Below are positions 1-10,339 of a DNA stretch of 64,000 nt, piece after piece; position 1 is the stretch's first letter; the number at the start of each line of letters is the position of its first letter. This stretch comes from Trichaptum fuscoviolaceum (taxonomy: Eukaryota > Basidiomycota > Agaricomycetes > Hymenochaetales > Trichaptaceae). The position numbers were made by a program, and so were the translations under genes. The DNA lies in assembly GCA_910574455.1 (NCBI GenBank), contig CAJSYZ010000001.1:2835424-2899423 (forward strand), in the 5' to 3' direction. Under the pieces are notes generated by a model that saw only the letters and a list, made by a program, of their open reading frames with translations, ran no database searches and was not told where the DNA came from.

Positions 1-821
1 GGTAATCAATAACAGAGAACATACTGTCAGCCCGATTTTCATTGCTTCATCCTGTTCCCGCTTCAACCTTGCCTCGGCCTTTTCCTTCGCTTCTCGGAGC
101 TCCTTTGCAGTAGGAAAGTTTTTGAGCTGAGCCCTCTCATCTTTCTCGTACTCCATCAGCTTGTCCCGAGGCGAGACGTGCGAGAGGACGGTCGAAGGAA
201 CAAGATAAGACGCGTGCACGAGTTTGTGAAGAGCTTGTGAGTAGACCTGGTGTTCTATGCAAGGTGCAATGTCTTGAGAATCTTGAAAATACTCAGCCGA
301 ACACCTATGGCAGACCTTTTGTTTTTGCCTTGCATAATTGGCTCAAAATATCTGTCGGACGTAGCTTGCCATGGTCAAGAACCAAAGAGACTATCTCTGC
401 TGCCTGGATGAATGGACAGTCAATCAATTTTGCAATGGGAATAAGTGAACGTTAAGAACCTTAGCTCCTAACAACTCTTCCGTCTGCCATACATATCTCC
501 CGAAGCGAAGTCTCAGAATGCATTCCTCGGGGTTGAACTCTATCACCTCGACTCCATCCTCCGATTGGGCATGCCATGCCAAGTTATGTTGAATGAGGAC
601 AAGGACTGAGGCTCGGACAGCCCGGGCCTTCAAGGAAGTATATCTGACAAGCTGTAGGAGGGTTAGACGTCCTCGGGTCAAGAGGGCGAAAGCGACTTTC
701 TACGCGCTCGACGTCAGCATAGCACTACTTTCGGGTCCCAGAACACACCCACCGAAGTCAGAGGTCCAAAATGCGAATGAATAATTTGTGTGCATAGGTT
801 CGAGGTATTTACATCTGCCAT
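1..821 (-). CDS. RPC82: RNA polymerase III subunit RPC82 (RPC3), 5' part
   Basis: RPC82 is the winged-helix subunit of RNA polymerase III that helps open promoters and recruit TFIIIB for tRNA and 5S transcription. The ATG at 821 opens with MADVNTSNLCTQIIHSHFG and a GT-AG intron (752-700) follows. The next exon reads KVAFALLTRGRLTLLQLVRY and then the helix-turn-helix segment VLIQHNLAWHAQSEDG and LRLRFGRYVW, which I recognise as the conserved N-terminal RPC82 domain. After an intron it continues AEIVSLVLDHGKL, then, after another intron, YSQALHKLVHASYLVPSTVL and a Lys/Glu-rich stretch that runs off the window. The 3' part of the gene is therefore missing here. Upstream lies about 0.9 kb without a gene. 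Seen: motifs and splice sites. Known: RPC82 family order. Confidence is high for the identity and fair for the exact introns. Confidence 0.9.
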
Positions 822-1724
822 ATCGGAAGCCAGAGGGCCAGGTCGGTTGGTAACAAAGATACTAAAGGATGTGAGGGCACTGATGGAGATGCTGGACGCG
901 AGGCGCTGGTATACGGCGCTCGGATGTGCCCAGAGCAGAACCTTAAGGAACAGGCTCGAAGACAGGTAGATGAGATAAGAATAACGAATATGTTAGCAGA
1001 ATGGAGTCAAGGGAATCGTAACGGAGTCATAGATGCGCCTCAATGTGGACTCTCCTCGTCGAGCCTCGCTGAATGTCATCCGTGCCATCTCTCAAAATTT
1101 ACTGGCAGCACACCACGTGGCTATGTTCCATAGTAATAACCAACACCAGCCTGACTTGCTGCTATGTAGATTCTCAAGTCTTCATTCTGAAGTTTATAGA
1201 CAGCATTAATAAACACGTATGATGCCCGTTCTAGGATATTAATAGTACAGGAATTCGTTATCTGTGATGATGCCTATGCTACGGGCACGCAATCAACCCA
1301 CTGGGCAACCCGTCCTCCACATGCATGTCCACCTCTACTTTACTTTCCTGTCACCAATCAACCCCATACCACATCACCAACATCACGATCTGAGATCCAC
1401 TAGAGCTCACCCGCCTGATGCTGTAAATGGTTAGCAAGCAAAAAAAAAAATGCCATATGAAAAAAAAAATGCGAATAAATTGAGAAAGCGAAACAAAATG
1501 CCGAATGCCGAATGCGATGCCAAAAAGAGTACAATGGGGTGCGATGCAGATGATGATTAGAATAAAATAGAGAAAAAAGACTTAGACCTTAGGTGTTTTG
1601 AGCTGTCAGAAAAGAAGCTGATAAGTTATGCTGTCATGGTGGTCGAGCGAAGGAAGCGACTAAAGACAAGTCGTTTTAAATGTCTTCGTCGAACACGCGT
1701 AACACGATGCGAAAGCGATGGACT
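822..1724. other. Intergenic, RPC82 promoter side and 3' flank of the acidic-protein gene
   Basis: No convincing gene. It holds the upstream region of RPC82 and the 3' untranslated side of the gene ending at 1725. There are two A-runs each followed by TGC (1441-1472) and a short direct repeat of ATGCCGA (about 1498-1521). Only short random reading frames are present. Confidence 0.6.
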
Positions 1725-4674
1725 TCAAAGAACGCGAACACGTTTTGAGCCTGTATGTCATCAATGATACCCGATTAGTTGCCATCTTCATTATCTCGGA
1801 CGGTGGTGACTGAACATACCAGGTGAGCTCGGAGGGGAAGGAAGGTTCTCCTCCTCTAGGTCTGCCTCCTCCAGGCTCCTCTTCGACGAGTTCTTGTGCA
1901 CAATAACAAACTCGTCAACTTTTGTACCCGTCGTGCTGGACACAGGCGTTCTCAGTAAAGTCTTGTCAGAACCCAAGAGCGAATCTGTAGCGATGTCCGT
2001 GACAATATCTATAATTGGATTACCTGTCAGCTTCCACCAAAATCGCCGCGTTTGAAGTACATACCATTAGTAGGGACACCCGCGTCATGTTCGGCGGTAA
2101 ACTTCTCCGACTCAGCGAAGATCGCCTGAGAAGCAGTATCTAGTTCCTCAGCATTCCCATCGGGAGATTCTACGGGTCATCAGTCAAAGATGTTCGGGAA
2201 ATTAAAGTAAGAAAATATCATACCTTCCAAAGTGTCCTCGGTCGCGGCATCCTCGTTGAAGTCTTCTTCCCCGAAGTCCTCGTCGCCGAACTCATCATTT
2301 TCTTCCTCTATTTTACCTTCGTTAACAAGTTCACTTATTTCTTGTGATGGATCATCTATATGGAACTGATTACTAGGGTGAAATGAATTCACTGACAAAT
2401 GTTGCGTACCAGTAGGATCCAAGAGTTCGTCGGAAATAATAACAATTGACTCTTCACTGGTAGCATTGGATGCTTCGGTACTGTGTGAAGCCGCTGAGGT
2501 GGAATGTGATATAGCCTGAGCTTGAAGTTCAGAAGGCCGGGTGTATTCTGCTTCATCTATTCCATCCTCAGCGGAAGATGTTTCTGCGCTGTCGACCTCG
2601 GCAATCGTGCCATCAAAATTATCAGCAACAGTACCAACACCATCATTTCCATTCTCTCCAAATTCCTCCTCATAACCTTCCTCGTCATCTTCCTCGGAAG
2701 CAACTTCATCGTTATATTCGGTAGCGTGTTCCTCTTCTCTATCCTCTTCGCGAGCGTCCTCGTTACCATCATGGATCCTATCTGCGTCGAGCTCGTCACG
2801 ATAGTCCTCTTCTTTCTCTTCTTGGTCGTCCTCCCCGAACTCATCTTCGTACGGCGCGTCATCGAGGTCCTTCACGCCTGCATGTTCAACGGTCTCTTCA
2901 GACTGTGCAAGCGCCTCTTCATTAGCGTCTCGGTCGTCATCGGGCCCTTCGGCAGCATCTTCAACAGTACCATCCGTTGCATGCGCAATGGACTCTCCAG
3001 GCCGATCTGCTGATCCGTCCTGTTTTGAGACTTCTATGTTTGAAGAGCCACTAGCTGCTAGTGGAACTTTTGCCTCCATTTGAAGACTTGCTTGTTCATG
3101 AGAAGGGGTTGTGTCTGCGCAATTTGTGCCATCGCTAAGCGACGTCCATGGCACATAAATCAATATGGATCGCATACCTTGATGATCAGTGACTTGATGG
3201 CCATCGTTTAGTCCGCCATCGTCAATCGCAAGGCGTGTAATCTGTTCTCTGAGTTGGTTATACCTGGTGATAAATCTGGGCACAACAGATTGCAGAGTTA
3301 ATCTCAAATGCCCGTGCAAACCTAAGCCTTGGTGCATCGCGACAAGGTCATGTAGTGACACCTCACGGGCGTATATATTATCCTGGGAAAAATCAAGTCA
3401 GATTCGCTTACTGGACGAACATGGAGGAGTGGACATACTTCAGAAACTAGTAACTGTAGGTCGGGAGCGGATATTGACATCTCAGCATTAGAAAGCTCTT
3501 CCAGATGATTAAAATATTCTTCATTCCGAAATGCGTCAAATACCGCAGATATGGGTTCATAGAAAAGTCCTTGATGATGTTGTAAAAGGACCAAAGGTTC
3601 TTCGGGAGGCTGGTCTCCGTCATGAGGAAGTTCTGGTGTCCTGAACAACGCAAAATCTGGCTGATCGCCCTCAGACGATCGAACATTTAGCTTTAGATGA
3701 ATTGGAGGGGAATTAAAGTGCTCCTCTCCGGATAATTCATGGTAATCTTGAGCCTCTGCCTCGGTCGGTTCAGTTGTGTGAGACTCATCATAACATTCGT
3801 CGCTGGGAGCTGTCTGCTCCACAGAGTGTGGAGGGATAAACACATTGTCTCCAGTAGCAGGGACTTCTTGATCACTTTTCAAAGCAACTGTGGTAGAAAT
3901 GTCATGGTCGGGTTCCGCGTGTTCGTCAGGAGGTTCATCAAGGGAAGGATCCTCGTTTGCAGTAGAAGGGACAGGCTTGGTAGCATGATCTTCTTCAGAA
4001 AGCACAGCGACGGATGACATACTCTCGTATCCCTCATTATGCGATAACGTACGATCAGGGCGTGTGATAGGGCCTACGTCGTTCTCCGTAGTAGCATTAC
4101 TTGTAGTCTCGGGGAGCGGCTCTTCCTGGCGATCTGATTCGATTGCACCGTCATTAATTTGTTGTTCTTCGGGACGAGTAATGGCAACTTCGTGCACAAT
4201 TGTGCCATCGGACGTAGGTAAAGGTACAATCTCCGAAGTTTCCACTATTTCCACAGTTTCTTGCGTCACAATGGTCTGTGCAATATGTTCCCCCAGCTGC
4301 GGTTCAGAGATCTCGACGGGAGCCACGATGGGCGTTATATCCAGGGGATGTATCTGGCCTAATTCTTGGGGGACAGGCGGAATGGGCGAGGAGTGAAATG
4401 AAACGTCGTGAACGTCGGCATCTACTAAATTTTGTTCGCCTTGATCGACTACCTCCTCATCCATATCATATTCGGCCATTTCTTCGTACTCGACCATATC
4501 GACTTCAAGGGACTCTGTGTGCGAATAGTTCTCCTGTGCCATCAGGCCATCTTCGTCCATGCGGGAAACGGGTAAGAACCAATTTTCGTTGGACGCTCCC
4601 ATTGGAATATCTGAGTCTTCGTTAAAATCGACCATCGGTGTGTCCATCGTCTCGATGATTGTCGACAAGGACAT
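1725..4674 (-). CDS. Large acidic fungal protein, DUF2420-like (uncharacterised)
   Basis: Seven exons give 879 aa from the ATG at 4674. Introns by my reading are 3411-3383, 3177-3115, 2409-2356, 2223-2170, 2064-2024 and 1819-1751. A folded block lies in the middle: a leucine-rich run (LVLLQHHQGLFYEPISAVFD), then DLQLLVSEVCPLLHVRPDNIYAREVSLHDL and GLGLHGHLRLTLQSVVPRFI. This resembles, from memory, the fungal DUF2420 family; I cannot verify that. The rest is disordered: an N-terminal acidic region rich in Glu/Asp/Thr/Pro and a C-terminal half with long E/D runs. The protein ends SKRVRVL, a basic tail that may act as a nuclear signal (inference). The first intron would be only 29 nt. An alternative 50-nt intron using a GAG acceptor (3411-3362) is also in frame and would drop the DNIYARE residues. 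Function is not known to me. Confidence 0.75.
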
Positions 4675-5022
4675 CTCGGATATAATGCCCGAGAAGCTTG
4701 CTTAATTGCCTGGTATGCAGGTATGAGCCGGGCTATATGTTGCCAGTATGGTATGAGGAAGACAAGTCATGATGTCCCAGGGTTTTGACTTCAGCTCACC
4801 TTAGGGCCGGGTTGCTGACTCACTGGCATGCGAATTTACTGCAAGCCTTAAGGCGGCGGCACCGGAATGACGATGTCTTCGAAGACAAAGTAGTTGCACG
4901 AGTACTTCAAGTTATCCTACTTAGGTCCACTGTTGCAAGCACACCCCTCTTGAATTTGACGAGAGCCTCTCCACAGCTGAGCTGACCTCAGAGACGATAT
5001 AGAAAAGGCTTGAATATCTCTC
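4675..5022. promoter_or_regulatory. Divergent intergenic region, acidic protein / Tim17-like gene
   Basis: The 348 bp between two start codons pointing away from each other must hold both promoters. I see no clear TATA box or palindrome and no gene. Confidence 0.5.
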
Positions 5023-5726
5023 ATGTCTCTCCAGCCTGTTAGCAGACAAGATGCTAGCTCTGCTGACAGAGAGTTTCTCGTGCGGCGCTCTATGTGGAAG
5101 GGATATCAGTACTTCTCTCTCGTGATGCCTGCATTGTATACGGGCTTTGTCTTAAGTCAACGACGCATGGGTGCTGCGCCGTGGACTATAAATAGGATGC
5201 TTAGAGCAACATGGATAGGAGGCTTGGTAGGTAAGTGCATATCGTTTACCTCCATCTTCCTTGTTGTTAATTATTGAGCTACGTACATGTGCCAGGTTCT
5301 GTCCAGGGAGGAGCTGTAGAATACTTCAGGACAAAAGAAGAAGGTGCAGATGTTCTGCGCGTGCGACATATCAATGCGATGTATAACGTCGGTATTCTCA
5401 TTTTCGCTGTGATCTATATCTGAATGCAACTTTCGTGTCAGATGTCATCCCTGCGAGCAGATGACCATTCCACTATAGGCGCGGTTTTGGGTGGCCTGTT
5501 GACGCCGGCGATCTTCTGGAAACGAGCCAAAACTATTCATTGTATGTGTACATTTCTCATATCCTTTCCGTCTGTATCTAAAGGCTGTTCGTTAGTACTC
5601 CTTGGAGGTGTCGGTGTCGGTGCTGGGCTTGGACTGGTCGCGCACTGGGTACGGAACGTCGCAGAGGAGCCTTTACCTGCAGGTCCAATATCCAAACTTC
5701 CAAAACAGAAGCACGCCTCATCATGA
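5023..5726 (+). CDS. Tim17/22/23-like small membrane protein
   Basis: Four exons give 180 aa; introns at 5231-5295, 5388-5441 and 5542-5583. The sequence has several Gly-rich hydrophobic segments: around YFSLVMPALYTGFVL, LRATWIGGLVGSVQGGAVE, STIGAVLGGLLTPAIFW and LVLLGGVGVGAGLGLVAHW. The small-residue GxxxG-type spacing is typical of the Tim17 superfamily, which includes mitochondrial inner membrane translocase subunits and the complex I subunit related to NDUFA11. A mitochondrial inner-membrane location is likely, but which member it is cannot be told. The second donor site (GTCGGT) is weak. It was chosen because it keeps the residues SSLRADDHSTIG in frame; an alternative donor at 5391 with a GAG acceptor is possible. 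The gene converges on MET8 with 141 bp between stop codons. Confidence 0.7.
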
Positions 5727-5867
5727 ACTCACCATGACATTGTTCCTAAAAGTAGTTTTTTTTTACTTAATTTATACCTTTGACCAGCTTTTTCTTCAAG
5801 TCCGCATTGATGAATATACAATTGATACAATGGAACGATTGACTTGCTCAGTACAAATAGCCGAAAG

Positions 5868-6797
5868 TCATGCAATGGCATGGTAGTATCCTTTGTTCCA
5901 AAGTAGTGCTACTGACAAGGCTAAACCTACAAAAAAACCAGCAAATGTCGATAATCCAATGTGTGAGAAGTCCCAGTTCGTCTTTTCGGTACTACATGGC
6001 GTATCCATGTCTTCCTTCGAAGAGGTAGCATTCTCGACCTTAGCCAATTTCCTACTAGGTTGAGGAACAACACCCGCTTCCCACCCCTCCGCGAGAATGC
6101 TTTGCATAGACTCTTCCTCGAGCTCCGCTAGATCGTCAAAACTCCAAGTGGTGCATAGGTCGGACATCCATCTCATTCTCTTCTTGCTAACATCGCCTCC
6201 CACACCTGGTGCGCGTTCTTTAAGCTTTCCCCGCAGCGTCCCGACATTTTCTATGGCTCGACCAACATTTTCCGGTATTGACTCCTCTATCCTTGTCCTT
6301 ATGATACTCGCTAACTTCGGTCCATTTCCATTCGTAGAGATGAGTATCTGCAATGGCCCACGGCGTATTTGGGAACCAAAGTAGAAGTCGCACATCGGCG
6401 GAATGTCCGCGACATTCACGGGTATCTTGTGTTCTCTGCACATAAGGCAGATTTCGCGGCTCGTCTCGACATCATCAATTGCCGTAAGTACCATGTCCAT
6501 GCCTTCCAAATCTCCCGGGCCCGAAAACAATCGATCGTAGTATGTAACGCGCTTTGAGTTAGAGACATAGTAAGCCGTTAGGGGGTGTAAGCCTGCTCTC
6601 GGTGCAATAAGAGTTATATATGCATCTGCTGCAAGAACAGACTTGATTCGACCGGAAGAGACATCGCCTCCGCCGACTATCAGCACGCGCTTTCCGGAGA
6701 GTTGCCATGCTAGAAGAAGAGAGCCACCGCCAGGGGGCAAGGTATATTCAATCATGAGAGTAGAGGGACAAAAGGCAAACAGATCGGAAAAGGACAT
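5868..6797 (-). CDS. MET8: Siroheme synthase: precorrin-2 dehydrogenase / sirohydrochlorin ferrochelatase
   Basis: MET8 oxidises precorrin-2 with NAD and inserts iron to make siroheme, the cofactor of sulfite and nitrite reductase. A single exon gives 309 aa. A Rossmann fold is seen at the start (GKRVLIVGGGDVSSGRI). The motif VNVADIPPMCDFYFGSQI carries the aspartate that is catalytic in yeast Met8, and ILISTNGNGPKLASIIR follows as expected. The start at 6797 has a G at -3; a second in-frame ATG at 6755 (MIEYTLPPGGGSLLLAW) fits the family start equally well. Unusual: after an acidic linker the protein ends with a hydrophobic stretch of about 20 residues (IGLSTFAGFFVGLALSVALL) and a short tail, suggesting a tail-anchored form, whereas yeast Met8 is soluble. 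The gene is head-to-head with ATG9. Confidence 0.92.
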   Translation of the reverse strand: MSFSDLFAFCPSTLMIEYTLPPGGGSLLLAWQLSGKRVLIVGGGDVSSGRIKSVLAADAYITLIAPRAGLHPLTAYYVSNSKRVTYYDRLFSGPGDLEGMDMVLTAIDDVETSREICLMCREHKIPVNVADIPPMCDFYFGSQIRRGPLQILISTNGNGPKLASIIRTRIEESIPENVGRAIENVGTLRGKLKERAPGVGGDVSKKRMRWMSDLCTTWSFDDLAELEEESMQSILAEGWEAGVVPQPSRKLAKVENATSSKEDMDTPCSTEKTNWDFSHIGLSTFAGFFVGLALSVALLWNKGYYHAIA

Positions 6798-6950
6798 CTC
6801 GCACGCAAGTCCATGTTGACTGCAAGTGACACACGACGTCACGAGACGCCGCGCAAGTTCACTCGCGTGCGGGTCGCAGGCTTATACTCAGTCTCCCACT
6901 CTTAGGAGACAGCCAATACACCTTACATCTAGTTGTCGCTATCAATCCTC
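6798..6950. promoter_or_regulatory. Shared MET8/ATG9 divergent promoter region
   Basis: Only 153 bp separate the MET8 and ATG9 start codons, so both transcripts must begin inside this short stretch. The sequence contains TGACACACGACGTCACGAG, which includes a CRE/ATF-like GACGTCA core (about 6834-6841). Regulatory meaning is inferred only. Confidence 0.5.
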
Positions 6951-9900
6951 ATGTCAGATCATGCAAGGCGAAAACCACGACCGCTGCAATCATCTACACC
7001 GCAAGCGTCTCATATGCTTCACTCCTCACTTCGTCCGTCCGGCTTCTTGAACATGCTGAATCCAATGATGGGTCGGACGTATACGGGTTACCTCCGAGCG
7101 GACCAGTCTGTGCTGGAAGAAGAAGAGGATGAACTCGAGGATAACGCAAATGAAGGAGATGCGGTTGCGGGGAATTATCCTTTCACAAGAGGAGGCACAA
7201 CCGACCGTCACGTCAATTGGGGGGAATCCTCTCGTATGAATGTGATCCGACATGACAGTCAACGCGAGCCGACCCAGAAGCAAGACGACTCTTCTGATGA
7301 CGAAGTTCCTCAGAGCTTCATGATTGAGGCCGCACCGGGCACGCGTCAAGTACCATCCCGCAAAGGGAAGGGGAAGGACAACAGCAAGCGGTCCTCAAGA
7401 TCATCTTCAAAGCGCCCGATGCTGCCAGTCACAGTCGATGACACGCTGAAGCTTCCCCCACGGCCTATTGATCTCGAACCCTCCACCAGCACAGCAACGC
7501 AGCCCGAGATGGCTCGCAAGCAGATGCGGGGACTAGATGCATATGAAAGGGCTTTGTGGAACTGGGTCAATGTCTACGACCTCGACGTATTTTTACAAGA
7601 CGTATACCGATACTATGAAGGCAAAGGTATTTATTCGATAGCCCTCTCGAGGGCTCTCCATCTCTTGTGAGCAAACGGTGCATCGTCTACTTTATTACGT
7701 CAACTCATCTCAACGAATGACAGGACCATTGGTTTTACTATTGCCTTTTCAACTTTCCTTCTGAACTGCATAGATTATTCCAGGATAAAGCCTGAAGGAA
7801 TCACAAGGCTGTCAGATGTTGTAGTTGAGCGTTGTGTTTCCAAGTGAGCATCTTCTTAGCGAATGGAAGTTAATATATCTAACAGAGAACGCTCTAGATT
7901 TCCTGCTGGCACTGTGATTTTCTTCATCTTCTTCGTTGGATATTACGCACTTCAAATCGTTACGTTCATTTTTGAAGTGCTGAGACTTGTGGACATGTTT
8001 AATTTCTATACCCATCTTCTTGGAATACCCGACGTACGTGCATCTGATCACTCTATGTGGGCGCCTTCTGACAGAAGATCTGAGATAGGCAGACATTCAA
8101 ACTATTTCCTGGCCCGAGGTAGTGCGACGCATAGAAGCCATCCGAGAGGAGAACCCAGTTACAGCACTTTCATCCACTAATCAAGGCAACCCTTCTTCTT
8201 CCATAACCGCCAAACTTGACGCACACGACATCGCGAACCGCATCATGCGTGAAGAGAACTACCTTATAGCTATATTCAACAAAGACTTATTGGACTTACG
8301 AATACCCCTTCCTCCTGTCTTGAGACAACTCTTGAGTTTAGATGGAGGACAGGGAATGACACTCAGCACCGCTCTGGAGCTCAATTTGAGAATTTGTCTC
8401 ATGCGTTATTTGTTCGATGCGAGAGGGAGGGTGAAAGAATCTTTCTTGAAAGACAGAAATAGAGAGGTTTTGATCACTGGGTAAGTTTCATTTCAGCGTA
8501 GAAAGGTGATAATATTAACAGTAATTCAGGTTACGACACCGTTTCATATTTATGGGGATCCTTAACGCTATATTAGCTCCATTCATCGTCTTATATCTTG
8601 TGATGTACTACTTCTTCAGGTATTTTGAGGTAAGTCTAATTATGCTCTACCATTTCTTATTTGATACATAGTTTCCTTTCTTCAGGAATACCACAAGAAC
8701 CCATCTTCCATAGGTGGTCGTGGTTACACGCTGTACGCGAGGTGGAAGTTCAGGGAATTCAACGAACTACCACACCTATTTTCGCGGCGATTGAACGAAT
8801 CACATCCGACGGCGAGCATGTATATTGGCCAATTTCCAAACGAGAAGATTGCTCTTATCATGCGGTACGATATTTATTGTTATTTTAATGCATCCCCGAC
8901 TGAATGATGATTGTGCTGCGTAGCTTCGTTTCATTCGTAGCAGGCTCTTTCGCTGCTATCCTTGTCCTAGCGTCGGTGATCGACCCCGACCTGTTTACCC
9001 ACTTTGAGATCACACCACATCGCACGGTTTTATTCTACATAACGGTCTTTGGATCTATAATGGCTGTTGCTCGTGGGATGATTCCGGAGGACAATACCAT
9101 ATTCGACCCGGAACTCCTTATGATGGAAGTCATTCATTACACTCATTACATGCCGACCGAATGGAAAGGGCAACTGCACTCGCAGAAGGTGGGATGTTCC
9201 ATATGTTCGTATATTCAATGATGACTAAAGAAAGATCGCCTAGGTCCACAAGGACTTTGGAAAGTTATTTGACATGAAAGTTATGATCTTCGTGCGCGAA
9301 CTACTGTCTGTCGTCCTCACGCCATTTGTTCTTTGCTACTCTCTACCAAATTGTGCACCAGCGATCATTGACTTCTTCCGGGAGTTCACCATTCATGTTG
9401 ATGGCCTAGGATATGTGTGCAGTTTTGCCGTCTTCGATTTCAAGAGACATGGCAATGTTCATGTAAGAAGCCTTTGCAACATCTTCTTCTTTCTTTCACC
9501 TTATCATTCCGTTGCTCTACAGTTCGGAGCTCCTACTCGAGTCAAGGACGAGCGCTTTTTGTCTAAGGAAGGCAAGATGGAGAAGAGCTTCTTGAACTTT
9601 AAGGTCAGGGTTTATTCTTATCATTGTCACTGCCGCCACTGTCTGATCATTACTTCAGGCTGCAAACCCTGCATGGCAACCCACCGACCCCTCCGGCTCT
9701 CTGTATCTAAGTCGCGTAGCGGACTTTAACGCCCGTGCGTTGAGAAGGCGCATTCCGGACCCACATGGATTGCCAGAACGTAGATTTGGTGACAGGGCAC
9801 AGGAGTACGACCGTGCACTCCGCGAGAGTCAGAACGCCGCACTCCGCAGACGGTCGACACTGGCTAAATCCAGTAGTCCAATCGAGGAAAGTATCTCCGA

Positions 9901-10213
9901 GACCGCGGTGCCCGGTGAACCCGGATCGTCAGCATCTGGTGCCGCTATGAAGACAGAGCGAGTTATGGAGGAGAGCGTAGATCCATTCTCAACACAGAAC
10001 GTCGGGGATATTCGCTCAAGCGACCTTGCAGACGATGGGGATGTTAGGAGTGATCTAGGAGGTTCGTACATTGACGGCAAGGTAAATAGAGCACGCCCCA
10101 GCACTCGGCCTTCTGCATCTCAGCAGACCGCAGATGACAATGTCGAGGATGGTGGCATGCTGGGTTTACTGGCTGAAATATACGGCACGAGAGCTCCTGG
10201 TTTGGGCCCATAA
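6951..10213 (+). CDS. ATG9: Autophagy lipid scramblase ATG9
   Basis: ATG9 is the multispanning membrane protein of Golgi-derived vesicles that seed the autophagosome and scramble lipids as ATG2 delivers them. The long Ser/acidic N-terminal tail is followed by the conserved entry [20 protein letters not shown] and [19 protein letters not shown]. Later exons give the membrane core: [34 protein letters not shown], then (after an intron at 8034-8088) [12 protein letters not shown]. Further blocks are [60 protein letters not shown] and [14 protein letters not shown] residues before [17 protein letters not shown]. Eight or so introns of about 50-60 nt join these. The C-terminal tail is long and disordered. 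The start ATG at 6951 was chosen over an upstream TTG. Length and domain order match fungal ATG9. The gene ends 126 bp from the convergent EH-domain gene. Confidence 0.95.
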
Positions 10214-10339
10214 ACCCTTAATTAGTACAGAATGCTTCGATAGTGAAGAACAATGGGTCCTGCCGATGTATATTAGTCAATGCAAGCGTTTGCTATGTTC
10301 AAGGGTTGCTGGAGTATAGAATGCAAATAAGAATGAATG

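Noticed and set aside
1441..1521. A-runs and ATGCCGA direct repeats
   Set aside because: Too short and too few to call a repeat element; ordinary intergenic low-complexity sequence.
2522..3013. 163-codon hydrophobic-looking plus-strand frame
   Set aside because: It is the complement of the Glu/Asp-rich codons of the acidic protein (GAG/GAT read backwards give Leu/Ile/Phe).
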